Shown here: positions 12,063-24,100 of the stretch, in pieces
Layout of the letters: each line of letters opens with the position of its first letter
Numbering within the stretch: the stretch's first letter is position 1
Source: Hygrocybe punicea
Lineage: Eukaryota; Basidiomycota; Agaricomycetes; Agaricales; Hygrophoraceae
Direction of reading: 5' to 3'
Length of the DNA: 64,000 nucleotides
NCBI GenBank assembly: GCA_963556145.1
Contig: OY744465.1
Location: forward strand, 4,340,001 to 4,404,000
Made by a program: the position numbers and the translations under genes
Notes under the pieces: generated by a model
Databases searched by the model: none
What the model saw: only the letters and a program-made list of their open reading frames with translations
What the model was told of the DNA's origin: nothing

Positions 12063-12585
12063 CCACCCCACATCAACAGATACGACCATCCACGATCATG
12101 AACCCCGTGGATACCCACCCACTACAAACAACACACAAGCATGCCAACCAACTGCCTCCACCTCTCGCCCTCCCGCTCACCTGCCCACAATAGGCTCCGC
12201 ACTCCTCGAAACAGCCGTCACGCGAATCCGAGAACCCACGAGAATTCACGCCCCCGCACCTCACGCTCATTTTATACTTACATTTTTCTCTGCGTTAGCC
12301 CATCGTGCACACCCGCACACGTGGCCGAGCACTTACTAGACGACCACTAGTACCCACAAACAACAGAAAAAGGGCAATCTCATCAGACGGACGAGGCAAG
12401 TAAAACAATGCTGGGAAGCATTGGGGTTCCGGGGGGGTCACTCGTCGGAACTGCACTTGCTAGTCAGAGATGCAGAAAGGGAAGGTCCCTTATTTAGTTA
12501 ATCATTTCTACCTGCCCACATGTAAGGTCCTACATAGGGTTCGCCCCAATGGACAAAAACTGGATAAAAAAAAAAAAAAAAAAAA
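12063..12585 (+). other. LINE 3' UTR and poly-A tail
   Basis: Non-coding sequence after the ORF2 stop, ending in a run of 20 A residues at 12566-12585. The short open frames here overlap on both strands and have no family resemblance. Confidence 0.75.
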
Positions 12586-12597
12586 CTCTAAAGGTGG
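12584..12597. repeat. LINE target-site duplication, right copy
   Basis: AACTCTAAAGGTGG, identical to 653-666. The interrupted frame described at 366-666 resumes right after it. Confidence 0.85.
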
Positions 12598-12678
12598 GAG
12601 ACCTCCCTAATTCTATGTACTACCATTCATTGTATCTTGTCATAGGAATATGGTGATTGTTGTATTCTTCAGTGACAC

Positions 12679-12776
12679 TGTAGAGGGTCGACATCCCTCT
12701 GAGTCCATATCCTTGATATATCACAAATCCGGACGAACCTGATGCCTCGCATTCGAACCCGATGTAACCCGGATAT
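12679..12776 (+). repeat. Decayed LTR fragment related to the nested LARD-like element
   Basis: The sequence starts TGTAGAGGGTCGACATCCCT and continues with blocks (CTCTGAGTCCATATC, ATATATCACAAATCCGGAC, CATTCGAACC) that match, with scattered substitutions, the start of the 935-bp LTR read on the minus strand. It fades out near 12776. This shows an older relative of the family in opposite orientation. The rest of 12777-13524 holds no gene I can support, only an AT-rich stretch and a purine run at 12846-12852. Confidence 0.75.
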
Positions 12777-13524
12777 TCAAGGGTCCTGCAGCAATTGGAG
12801 GCGAATGGAGACTCAGAGATGCAGCTGGAAAGGAGCTGGGACAAAAGGGGGGGTCATATTCTTTTTTTGTATACTAAGTACAGTGAGTATTTATATGATA
12901 GGGGTTGCTAGGGTGTAGCTATTATGGAAATAGGGAAAACACAAGCTAACTGGGTGAAATCGTAGTGGAACAATGGTGCAAATAGGGTCAATAAGTGAAG
13001 TGGGATGAGCAACATAGGAAGTATTTGAAGAAATACAGTATTCAGAAAAATACCCCTAACAGTGTGAAACAGTGTGAAACTATTTGACAACCAGTCAATG
13101 CACAGGGTCTGCACAGGGTCAGGTGATGTCATAGATGAGCTGAATTAATCACTTAGATGGCGGATTAATGTAGAAAACCAGTGCAATGTCTGTTGAAGCA
13201 GTGCAATGTGCACATGATGATAATAGAAGAAGCATGAAGTTGTAGTGTGAAGTGCTGTGCATCGGGCAAGTGTAGGGCATAGGTGGAGTGCATAGAAGTG
13301 TGTCTGAAGTGTGTCAAAGTTAGAATAGGTCAAATGGAACATTTATGAGGTCAGAGCATGCAGATGTGTATCACCATGTCAAAACTGTACCCATTATCTG
13401 CTGTGAGAGATTTTCACAGGTCTGTCAACCCAAGCCCCAGGTAAGTTTTTCTTTGCTATTTACTTTATTTTCAACATTAATTTCTTTACTTTAGCTAAGT
13501 TTGCTACCCAATGACCACAACCGT

Positions 13525-13681
13525 TGTAGTAGTTGTGCCTGGACAGTCACGTGATAGAGTTCCCATGGTTCGTCGTAGTCAGTAGCTGATCTGATGTAGT
13601 AGACAGTTCCTATCCTAGTCTTTCCAGGCTTTCCAGCTAGACTCTGTCGGAGAGTCCCTCAGCAGCCTCCGACCCTCTCCA
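13525..13681 (+). repeat. Left LTR of the TRIM-like element
   Basis: 157 bp starting TGTAGTAGTTGTGCCTGG and ending CCGACCCTCTCCA. It differs from the right copy at 13566 (T against C) and 13596 (G against A). Confidence 0.88.
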
Positions 13682-13856
13682 ACATGGTGATGAGAGCGAA
13701 CTTCGACACCCACGCCATCTGAACGCTTCCCACAGAACTGAGCACCGAGCACCGAGCACCGCGAACCGTGAACCGAGTACCGTGAACCGAAACACCCACA
13801 ACCGAGAACTGCGCACCGAGAACAAACGTACATTACCCAACTACCGGTACCACAAA

Positions 13857-14660
13857 ATGGCGTCATCAAGCCGCCCACGTAATACACCACCCAACCGTAG
13901 GATCACCCTACGACCCCGAGACAAAAACGGCAAATACTTGAGCTCACCATCATCATCGTCCATCTCCTCTGTCACAACACCATCAACAGGCTCTGAAAAC
14001 CCACAACCGACCACACCACCCTCCACCACCTCCCTGTCAAGCCAGACGGCCCCATCCACGCGTGAAAAGACGTCCCCGGATGACCCAACACGCCCGCCAT
14101 CCCCTGAAACAACCGCGCGCATCCCAACACGCGCCCCCTCGCCCAGCACTGAACGCAAGACGCACCGCGCGTCAACGCCCACCCAAACACATACGTTCTC
14201 GCGTGAATACGCGTCCCACCACGCCCCAACACGTCCGTCTTCACCAACGACGATGGCCGTTGCACCAGACCGCACCACGTCACCAGAACCGGCCCCAACC
14301 AGTCCCCACTCACCTAAAGCAGGCGCGCGAGTGTTAACGCCGCCGCCCTCCCAAGGACCACCATCCCCACCGAAGACCGTGTCCATACACGCGTCAGAAC
14401 GCAATTCCAACGCGCCGGCACCAGTACCCAACCAGTTTACGCCCCCACAGGCCCAAAATCCCGTGCCCGTGCACCAAGACGCGCCCAGACACGCCCCAGA
14501 CCCGTTTTTCCCCCAGGTCTATACCCACGTGTGCCCACGTCAGCCCGGAACCACAACGTCGCCCCCAGGAAGTCGCAAGCGTGAGCCCCATGTCCAGACA
14601 ACGTCGAAATGCGAGCCGACGCGTACGCGAGGAACAGGGAGACACAGACGGCGAGGGTAG
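13857..14660 (+). CDS. Proline/serine/threonine-rich gag-head-like ORF of the TRIM-like element
   Basis: The frame opens with MASSSRPRN and includes RRITLRPRDKNGKY, then long runs rich in P, S, T and R, and stops at 14660. A second frame from about 14609 to 15166 carries more low-complexity sequence and the segment NPAILDWDRDPRLHDLSRAL. The change of frame near 14620-14660 may be a frameshift or a deletion junction. No zinc knuckle, protease or polymerase motif is visible. Start choice between 13782 and 13857 is open; I prefer 13857. This resembles the N-terminal part of gag in basidiomycete Ty3 elements only in general character, so the assignment is tentative. Confidence 0.4.
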   Translation: MASSSRPRNTPPNRRITLRPRDKNGKYLSSPSSSSISSVTTPSTGSENPQPTTPPSTTSLSSQTAPSTREKTSPDDPTRPPSPETTARIPTRAPSPSTERKTHRASTPTQTHTFSREYASHHAPTRPSSPTTMAVAPDRTTSPEPAPTSPHSPKAGARVLTPPPSQGPPSPPKTVSIHASERNSNAPAPVPNQFTPPQAQNPVPVHQDAPRHAPDPFFPQVYTHVCPRQPGTTTSPPGSRKREPHVQTTSKCEPTRTRGTGRHRRRG

Positions 14661-15314
14661 CTGAGATGAGCGAGGAAATCCCGGCGATGAGCAATGATAC
14701 GCGCCTAGACGACGGGAAGGGCCAACGAGGGACCGCGAATGGCCCGATTCGCATGTCCACCCCCACCTCAGTGATTGTACCCCCACCCACACCTGCCCCT
14801 ACGCAATTCGACTGGGCCAAGGAATCGGCCAGCATTCCCATATATCCAACCATCCCAACGCGAACCCCACGCGACCTTTCGACCCTCTGTTCCAACACCA
14901 CCGGACAGCCGTTTTCCACCCTACGGCGCCGTGCTCGACGACGTAACTGCCCACGTCCCCGACAAACTTTTGTCACCCCCATTGGTCCCATCTGGTCTCG
15001 GAGCCACCCGCGAGGCATTGGGCCTGGCCGGCCAACCATCACACAACCCTTCGTACCCGCCAGCTCAAAACCAACCAACCCAGCGATTCTCGATTGGGAT
15101 CGTGACCCCCGCCTTCATGATTTGAGTCGGGCGCTCATAGCTTTGGGCTGGACAAGGCCTAGGTAGTGTAGTGCTTTCTTTCTGGACTGATTTTCTCTCT
15201 GTTTTGTTTGTTTTGTTCCCTTCCTTTCCCTTCCTTTCCCCTTCCCCTGTTTCTGTTCTTTGTTTTCCCTCTTGCTGATAGCGACGAGGGCGTCGCTACA
15301 AGAGGGGGGGCACT

Positions 15315-15471
15315 TGTAGTAGTTGTGCCTGGACAGTCACGTGATAGAGTTCCCACGGTTCGTCGTAGTCAGTAGCTGATCTGATATAGTAGACAGTTCC
15401 TATCCTAGTCTTTCCAGGCTTTCCAGCTAGACTCTGTCGGAGAGTCCCTCAGCAGCCTCCGACCCTCTCCA
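15315..15471 (+). repeat. Right LTR of the TRIM-like element
   Basis: 157 bp, the direct copy of 13525-13681, immediately preceded by the polypurine tract and followed by CGGTG. Confidence 0.88.
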
Positions 15472-15487
15472 CGGTGACAAGTGCAAA

Positions 15488-15488
15488 C

Positions 15489-15525
<37 letters not shown>

Positions 15526-15526
15526 C
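15488..15526. repeat. CAA microsatellite
   Basis: About 13 CAA units directly after the right LTR of the TRIM-like element. Confidence 0.9.
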
Positions 15527-16832
15527 CTTGCATATCAACCCAAAAACGGACCACCAACATCACGATGGCAATGACAACAATGGAAAGGAAAGCTGGGAGG
15601 GTGGTGCGCCCACCTACTGGCCCAAGTATATACCCCCAAATCCAGTCCCAATGACATTGGCTAACAAGGGGAATGGACAAGTATTATGGATCACTTCTGC
15701 AGTGGGCTCCGGCAACAATCAACTTAACTAGGGGATCAGTTTCCAGGGGAGAGGACAGCAGTTTTCATTGTTGCTTACAACTAAGACAACACTGCTAAGA
15801 GGGGGGGGTCATGGTCTAATGTCATTGCGAGCTGTGAGGGTTACCCAAGACAAGAGGGTCTGCCCAAAGAACAAGACTAAACATAAAGAAGAGAAAGAAG
15901 AAAAAGTCCAAACCAACAACAAGAACAGTAGATATAGTGACTGGTCTTGAGGGGAGGTAAATAGAAATCCAACCATGAAGCTACAGCAAGTCCAACTACA
16001 CCATGTGTTCACCATGAGGCAGACATGAGGCATCCTCATGTTGATGTTCTCACAATCCAACTGGAGGCCCAGATGTCATTGAGGGATAGGAGAGGTCCGG
16101 ATGACTCAGATGATTTGTCATCAGATCATGTGATATGCAGAATTGCCTATTCTGGGTCTACACTTGCTGTAATGGGCAAGTGCGTAGTCTGGCAAGTGTA
16201 TTGCATGGTCAGGTTGAAGAGAGGTATCATCCAGTGTGGGATTGGTGAAGAGAGTGTCTTGAGGTAGCGTGGATATAGTGACAAGGATGGTGGGATAGTC
16301 GAGGTCAGACATGCAAACAGCATATGCTGTGCTGGATGACGATGTCTGTGTCAATGACATATTGAGGGGTGATGTCTTGTCCTGTGTGTGGAACAATGCA
16401 GTCCACCTGATGTCAGTATTCGTCCAAGAAAGGGTATTGTTGTAAATGAGTGTGGGAGGTATCAAGGTTACATATGAAAAAGGATAAATGAATGTGGGTC
16501 CAGGTTTCAAGTCGTGGCACAGGTGACAAGCTGTGGGAACAAGTCATTGGGTACTACATTGAAGTGATGATGTGTAAACAATACACAACAGGGGTTGGTT
16601 CACTGTATTGGGAAGTCGTATGGTCTGTGGTTGAAGTCTAAATGTGTGCTTCGGCAATGGTCAGGTTGGAGGGAACAGTGAAATGTCTTGTGATTGAGGA
16701 TTGCTCAGAGTATACATGCAGATGAGGAATGTTGTAGGATGGTCAGGTAGGATAATGGTAGGCATGGGATACAAAAGTGGAAACCATATATCTGGGAATG
16801 GAAATTGTCAATTACGTGTTGGTATACTGTCA
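15527..16832. other. Gene-poor relic sequence
   Basis: No supportable gene. A purine run (AAGAGGGGGGGG, about 15796-15807) followed by TCATGG resembles a polypurine tract of another decayed LTR element, but no matching LTR pair was found nearby. Short frames on both strands look like chance. Confidence 0.4.
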
Positions 16833-16993
16833 AGGTGGTGGAGTGGGTCTGAGGGACCTCACAGAATCGGGGATGGTATCATGCGGAAAGTCTGAGATGG
16901 ATGGGATAATAGAGTTCTGGACTGACTACTACATTGGGAACTGCCTACTGACTAAGGGTCCAGTCACATGATGTGCCAGGCACAACTACTACA
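16833..16993 (-). repeat. Diverged antisense LTR related to the TRIM-like family
   Basis: Read on the minus strand from 16993, the sequence begins TGTAGTAGTTGTGCCTGG, the same 18 bases as the TRIM-like LTR. It then keeps GTCAGTAG, CAGTTCC and GAGGTCCCTCAG-like blocks in the same order before ending in CCACTCCACCACC. Its length (about 161 bp) matches. The rest has drifted strongly. No partner LTR was found, so it is a solo or truncated copy. Confidence 0.7.
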
Positions 16994-17462
16994 GCAGATG
17001 CCAGTTTCATCAATGAAGGAAGGTTGCCTTTTCCAGAGGTAAATCATGATGTTGTAGAAACCAATCAGGAAGGTGATCACTATGGCACCAATGATCATCA
17101 CAGTTATGAACTGTTTGGTGAGGATAGCCATTGTGAGTTGGTTTGGGAAGACAGTATGTCATACAGCAAAGACAATGAGAGTACTATTCGGGTACAGCAA
17201 GGTCACGTGGGGATGTGTCCATGGTCGGTCTGGATTGTTCTAGAAGAATGGATAAAACAAAAATAAGAACAAGAATAAACAATGATGTCCAAAAGAAGAC
17301 AAAAGGCAAAAGGAAATGAAAAAGGAAGGTGTGGTAAAGCAGAATCATTATGGCAGGTAACGGAGTTGTAAAATGTAACAACAAGGCAACAACAAAGATG
17401 GACACACAGCAACAACAGTCCCACCTCACGAACACACCCTGGCTGTCAATTGATTTGTGAAC

Positions 17463-17644
17463 ACCCATGGGAAGTCCCCGGCCCCATCCAACCTCACAAA
17501 AACAGATGGAGCACGTCAATTGACATGCCCCCATTGTTTGCGAGGTAGCATGCACGGATGCCCATCGACAGTCCCTGGCCCCATCCCAACCTCGCGAAAA
17601 CAGATGGAGTGTGTCAATTGATGCACCCCTGTTGTTCACGAGGT
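17463..17644. repeat. Two-copy tandem duplication of about 84 bp
   Basis: Units at 17463-17546 and 17560-17644 share CCCCATCC, AACCTC, AAAACAGATGGAG, GTCAATTGA and GTTTGCGAGGT/GTTCACGAGGT in order, with about 20 percent mismatch. No coding role is evident. Sequence between here and 18163 is AT-rich and shows no gene. Confidence 0.8.
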
Positions 17645-18163
17645 TGTTAGGATGGAACCTGCCAGGTACCTGCAGATAACGGGTATGGTGTGTACCCATC
17701 ACCAGAGCAGGTACAGGTACAGTGTCAGGAATTCCGACCTGTGGTATACCCATGCAATGCCTTAACCATTAGTGGTCTGTTTTTCAGCAGTTGGGTCTGC
17801 TTTTGCCAGTCCTATGCTGGACCTTCAAATACTAGTGGCAGCAAGGATGGGTTTTATCAGGTATGGTACTGGTATCACCCAGGTTATCTATACATCACTA
17901 TGAATATTCCAATATCAAATTTTGCTCAGATTTCACCCAGATTCTTAATGTGACATTGTTGTCAATGGTATAGAACAGTAACAATAAAAATAATACAATG
18001 ATGAATGAGAACTGAATAAATAAATCAGTAAACATACCATAAATGATAAACACTCTATGAGAGACTGATGATTTAATGATTGCATCTTGAGTTTGAATTC
18101 ATTTCCTATGGCTGGATTGTCCTGCTAATTTCCCACTATCTGGAGCTGGAGGCTGAAAAATAT

Positions 18164-21100
18164 TCAGTAATATATCAACTGGTTTTTCCTGTTTTTTACC
18201 ATATTAAGTTTTCTAGACTTTGGAATGAAGATGGTGGGTGTTGGTTTGAATCGCTTGGTTGGTAGGGATTGAGGCTTCACCCTAGGAATCTCTGCCATGG
18301 GAAGAGATGTTGAGGAAGACCATTGTGGATCATCTTCAGAATTGATTGGTCTTTTCAGGCCTTTACATCCTTCAACTGATGGTTTGTGGTTGTTGTTGCT
18401 GGAACAACTTTGGACACCACTGGGTTGGAGGACAGGTGGATGACCAGACAGGTTTTGGTCAATGACAACTTTGAGATCATGAGGAGTGTAGAGATTATCA
18501 GGTATAGATGGTGCAGGTGCCTTTGCTTTTGTCAGCAAGGATGATTGCCGTGCGGGCGTTGCAGGCAGCTCGAAAAAAGCTACATTTGTCTATATAGGAA
18601 GGTTTATTAGGGCTTCTGACTGCAAAATAAAATAAAAATTGCCTTACATCCAAAAAAACAGTCCTAGATCGAGCATCAAGTATAAGCTCCCTCCAAGTTT
18701 CATTGCTTCTTTCCAGCGTGGCAGCATTTCCCAGAATGAACAAGGATGACTTTGCACGGGTTAATGCAACATTCATTCGTCGGATATCTAGGGAGCAATC
18801 AAGTCAATCATTCCAAAATAATAACCCACTGCCATACCTGCTAAGAAACCCACTGTCTGCAACCCAGGACCTGCCCGGACACATGACAAAATGATCACAT
18901 CTTTCTCTTGGCCCTGAAATCCATCTACTGTGTGAAAGTCCACCTTCTCAAGGATATCTGCACCAAAACGCCGTTGAAATGCACGCCGCAGTTCCGTGAT
19001 CTGGCCACTGTACATTGACACCACCCCAACCCTGAAGTTGAAATCAATGGAGGAGAATTCTTGTCGTAAGCGAGCAAACAAGGCAACAGCGACTTGAGCT
19101 TCAGCTGGATTTCGTAGAGAGTGACCGGGCGTCTGCTCCTCCTGACTACGAGTAACATTGAAGAAACGGTAGGTTCCAAATTTGGTATGCGAGTGCCAAG
19201 GTTGTTTGGTTTTCTCCACCATATTGGGACCATCCTGAAGCAGGCCGTCATAGAAACTACGACTCGGAAATTGACAGATATCAGGATGCATACGATATTG
19301 TATGCTGAAAGACGTTAATTCCGGAAAGTATCAAAAGTACCTGACTTACCTCAAGAGGAAAACCGCGTCAGGTCGATGCCGCTGGAGGCGAACAAACAAC
19401 GACTGGTTATATTGATATCTGCAGGCCTAAACACGCCAGTGTTAAAGTGTTGGTCATGATACAAAATCAACAACTCACTTCCTGAGATAGGACGGTCGGC
19501 GGAAGTTGTTGGGGGTCTGGCCAAGAAACAGGTTACTTCAACAATAACCCATATCAGAAACGCAACGTACCACCGACCATGATGCAGGCTCTGCAACTAT
19601 ACCTCAGGGGTATCAACGAACTCAGTTCAATTGCTTGAGCAGCCTCGTCAATGACAACCAATTCAAAGTCAAACTGTTCCAGGAGTTCGTGACCAGCACC
19701 GGATAGGGTACAGCAGATGACATCAGCTTCAGATAGAATGTCGACACGAAACTTCCGACGAGTGGCATCAAGGGAACGTAAGTCTGACCGCTGCTTGTCC
19801 TTCAGTTTATCAAAACTCAGAGTCAACCCCATCCGCCGCGCGTTGAGCAGCTTGATCTCATCTTCCAGAACCAGAATCCGAGCGGCGTTGTCGTGGACCT
19901 TCGATATCTCTGCAATCTTTTCTTGCCGCAGCCGCTTGACTGATTCAATCTCCTCACGGAGGGCAGCAATCACGCCACTGGAGTCGCTTGATGCGAGTTT
20001 CTCTAAATTCATTCTTTGATCGATTAGAGAATCCAATGAGATAGCCTTGACGCTGATGTTGATATTCTTATCCGCACCGACTCGCACAACCTTCCACGAA
20101 CTTTGGCGTTTTGCGGGAACATGAAATCCCGCATTGATGCGATGTGCTACCTCGTCGACGGCGGCATTGCTGGGCGCACAGAGAAGTATCTTCTTGGAGG
20201 CTGCTTTGTCCATAGAAGCAGCATGCCGTCCAACATGAACGGCAGTGGCTGGCTGCAGGCGTTTGGACAAAAACGAATCGACAAGTCCACAGATGGTCGA
20301 CGTTTTACCTGTGCCTGGAGGACTGAGAAACGTATGTTTAGGAATCAGCCAGTTTCGGATTTTCTCAAGACTGTCGTACCCTTGAATCAATGCAAAACCT
20401 TGCGTTTGAAGTGCGCTGGAAATGGCAATGGCTTGTGGCTCGTTGACGTGATAGGTAGCCATGATTTCCTTGACCTCTTTGTAGTTTGTGGTGGCAACTA
20501 CTCTGTTCAGGTGAGGTCGCAAGATGGTCTCGAAAAAATCGTAGTACGGTAAAGCCATGAGTGCAGCATATTCTCGATGTACGGTGCTCAGACTTATGAA
20601 TAGTGATGAGGGTCATGATTGACATTCAAAGTATTTAACTCCTCACCTGAATACTTTGCTAAGCCGCCAACTCGACTCGATTTGCAAACCAGGATCGACA
20701 TTATCAGCTCCAAGAAAACAACGAAGGCCAGCTTGAATGCTCCATGGCCTTGGGGTATAGCTGCGGACCTTGGCGAGTATACACTTCTTGCGGTCAAGAT
20801 GCCTGCACAACACAATATCTGTCTCGGCGAGATACCAATCCTTCTTCACGGCGTCGGTTATGGTAATGTCAAAGTCAAGGAAGTCATCAGTAAACTGCCT
20901 TGATATTATCTTACTTTGATAGCTTTCTGTTGGCTGGTCCTTGGACTGTGCGATTTGCGACCAACATTCCAACATCAAGAGAGGTTCAAATACTTGACGA
21001 TATTGGTTATGATCAGCGAATTGGTCAGGAACACGAATAAGAAGTGGCTTTGTCCCGTTTACAGGAGGTTCGGATCCCTGGTGATCGTAGTTCCACGATA

Positions 21101-24100
21101 GAAGTGTCCGATGAAGGCCGGAGATATTTGGCTTGAGTCGAAGAGCCATTTTCCGAGCATCGTCTCGCCGGAACAGTCGATCTTGCACTGAGTTCCCCCC
21201 TTTGGCCGGTTCCAGCACCTTGACTTGCCTGCGTTCGGCTGGCCGTTTAATCTTGGGTGACCGTTGAAACTTTGCAAGAGCAGCTAAGCCGCCATGAGAT
21301 TCCTCATCCTCATCACTTTCCTCGTCACTAGAAGATTCCTGGATAGGAACAATGCGGGCTTTGCCTTCGTTTTTTGGGCCAGTGGCATTCCTTTTCACGA
21401 TAGGTTTGGAAGCTGTAGGTGGCAACTTGTGAAATTTAGGTAAAGACCGCTCAGGACCTAGTCCCTGACGAAGCCCACCGACAAAAAACGGAGAGCGAGA
21501 CTGTCCAGTGATTGGAATTTGAGGAATTGGATCCTTTAGGGCAGTCTGCTTGAAATCCTTTCCGGCCACGCTCGTAGTCTCGGTCTTCAGTTTTACGACA
21601 TCTTGCTCTGCAAGTTTTGCGCGGGGAGCTACCGAATGGGAAACGATCTCGACCTCATCTTCGCTACCATCAAAAGCTGCCAGAGCATCCTCTAATTTGG
21701 ATAGTCTGCTCGAATCAAGTCGAGTCTGTGGGCGAGACGGACCCCCCTTCCGTGCATCATCAATATGCTTGTTGAGTTTGTTGATACCAGCTGGGGAAGG
21801 AGGAATACCACTCTCTCGGAAACAGTCTAGCAATGATTGAAGCAAAGAAAACGATTGATGCAGGAGTTCCTGATCAGTCAAACGCAACCACCGTGCCAAC
21901 TCCGGCAAAACCTCCTGCAAGTCATCCACCATCTTTCTTCCTACACGAGATAATTTCTTGGGATTTTGGAGTGATGCCGACTGTTCCGTATCAATGATAG
22001 CAGCAGCTTCGATAACCTGGCGCTGTGCCAACATGTCCCGTCCGAATATAAGAGCATCTCGCATCCATATAATCATATCCTCTGGGTCGTAATATCTTGA
22101 CCATAGAGGAGTCAACTTGAAAATGACTGCAATGGATCTAGTCATCAAACTCCAGAACTTGGGAAGTTCGGAAACAGGCCCAACCCTCCCTACAGGTTTC
22201 AGAAAATGGTGATTGCGTAGAAGTCCATCATGGCTCGCGCAGAGAACTTCGATTATATCCGTCAAGCAACAGACGAGAGATTTCGACAAGCTGCACGCTT
22301 CAGGGACGATTGTCGCATGATTGATGAACACCTCCAGAAAATGAAAGATTCCCTCCAGCGAAGCATCGGGGAGGTTCTCGAGGAGGGCTCGGAAACAGTC
22401 CAGACGTACATCAACGTCGAAAGCCTGGCCTACCAAGTTTTGTGCCGCAACTTGCAAGTCCTCGACCGGGGAAAGCATGAGCATCATTATGTCTTTGACA
22501 ACACCGGGACAACGCAGCAGATCGAGAACCGAGGAATCCTTGTTATTGGCATATCTTGATATTGCATCGAGGAATCCATGGCGAATGACCGACAACGAGC
22601 GATTCACCTCCTCACAAGCATTCTCCATTACTTTGGAATTTTTCAGGGGATGAGAAGCTGGACTGAAAGACTTCTCGTTCAATCTGTCCAGATGAGCGGC
22701 CCTAGCGACAACAGAAATGATTGTCCTCAAGCCGTCAATATCTGTAGCCTGGAGAGTATCGTACGCCTTTGTCCACATTTGTTTCTGGACGCCAGGGAAG
22801 GGTATGATAACGGCCACAGAACCAGCAAGGCCCTTGCTAACTTTTTTGATAACGTTTGATATGTCATGCACATCATCGAGCAAAGAACTCGAGACGAGTT
22901 CGCGAACTTTGATGCGGGCATTCTGCCAGTGAACATCATTATAAGAACGCGCAAAGGCCACTGCGATGAGGACGTCTACGTGGATGCCGAGGACACGTGA
23001 TGTAGCTTCCCTTTGATGTGCCATTTCCTCAGTATGAGACTTGCGGATAGCTGTAGAGAGTAACTTTGGATGATCATTTTCATACAGTCTGCTCTAGAGG
23101 GAAAAAAAGGACAACGCACTCGTGCCGCGGATACCATAACTGCAGGCCGTGCATCCTGAAATCGCTCGTGCTGTAGCTCCCCACACATGAAGCCCGCCAG
23201 TTTCGCAAGAACGTCACCATAAGCGGCCAAACCGCGGAGTGTGTATAAATAATCCCAGAACCAAGCTAAAATCCATGGCCGTTCGGTTGTAGGTTCAGTC
23301 CTATGTAACAATTCGAGATACGATGGGTTATCTTTAATAGCGTCGAATATGAGTTGTGGGTATTCTGGTCGTTCTCCATGCCAAATAGTGCTGCCCATCC
23401 GCTTAAAGAGCAGAATGAAGCATTTCAGAATGTTCGAAAATTCTGTGTCACGTAATGTGTAGAGCATATTGGCCATTAATATAAAAACGAAAGGGCTGGG
23501 GAATAAGCGATCAAACTCAAGCAAACAAGCACAATTGACTGACCAGGTCGCATATCGTGTAAATGACTGATAATGACACGACGAATATCAACGTTGATGT
23601 CGGCATTAGATTTCAGCAACTCTACAGGAACGAGGCGCAAGATTGCAAAGAATCCAACCCAAAGTTGAGCACGGTCTGATGGGAAAGTGGGCAACTTGAC
23701 AGCGGCACAACCACCGACATTCAAGGGCGATGTAGTACCGGAATATGAAGCGTCTTCATCAAGGGCTGTAAGAGCACTCGCAGCCGCTTCCACGGCTGCC
23801 ACGAATGGACCGATGAAGTGGTTTCTTGGAATAGGGACCAGCGTGCACTTCATAGCCCAGCATTGTGCCCAACGTCTGACGTTGGCGTCTTCATCTACCA
23901 TCAAGAGAAGAAGACCGGGTGGCGGGAGATCAATGGGCCAATCTGGAAATTGCTCCGGAAGAGGGCAAGAACGAAGGAGGGTAAGAATCCGGGGATCTTG
24001 GAGGATGAACGGGTTTGATACGATGTGGTAGACGACTGCAGGAGGCGCGTCCGTGAGGGATTTTTTCGGCACAGGATCCGTATGGTCGAAGATAACTCCA

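Larger units (their letters stand above)
667..12583 (+). mobile_element. Tad1-type LINE retrotransposon, inactivated and carrying a nested LTR element
   Basis: A non-LTR retrotransposon flanked by a 14-bp direct repeat. It has about 160 bp of 5' leader, ORF1 (zinc-knuckle protein), ORF2 (endonuclease, reverse transcriptase, RNase H, CCHC), a roughly 500-bp 3' UTR and an A20 tail at 12566-12585. A gag-like ORF1 with three knuckles plus an RNase H domain after the reverse transcriptase is typical of the fungal Tad1 clade. Both 5' and 3' ends are present, so the original insertion was full length. It is now dead twice over: a TGA inside ORF1 and a 5.5-kb LTR element inside the ORF2 endonuclease. 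Without the nested element it would be about 6.4 kb. Confidence 0.9.
13525..15471 (+). mobile_element. Small non-autonomous LTR element (TRIM-like) with a gag-head-like ORF
   Basis: 1947 bp bounded by 157-bp direct repeats that differ at two bases. After the left LTR comes TGGTGATGAGAGCGAA (13685-13700), which fits a primer-binding site. Directly before the right LTR is AGAGGGGGGG (15301-15310), a clear polypurine tract. Both place the element on the plus strand. The body has proline-rich frames but no protease, reverse transcriptase or integrase. Its layout looks like a deletion derivative of a Ty3-type element that kept only the gag start and the 3' end. The flanks (ACCGT left, ACGGT right) differ by one base, so a target duplication is uncertain. 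Confidence 0.82.

Noticed and set aside
13841..14431. A 196-codon minus-strand frame
   Set aside because: It is the reverse of the proline-rich TRIM-like ORF and has no start context or motif of its own.
13520..15476. ACCGT/ACGGT as a target duplication for the TRIM-like element
   Set aside because: They differ by one base in five and the LTR right end is uncertain by a base, so no duplication can be claimed.
12846..15807. Two purine runs followed by TCAT (about 12846 and 15796) as ends of one larger LTR element
   Set aside because: The sequences after the two runs do not match each other, so they cannot be paired LTRs.
23094..23119. A 26-nt intron in SEN1
   Set aside because: Too short for splicing; using the upstream GTATCC donor gives 41 nt and an exact multiple of three.
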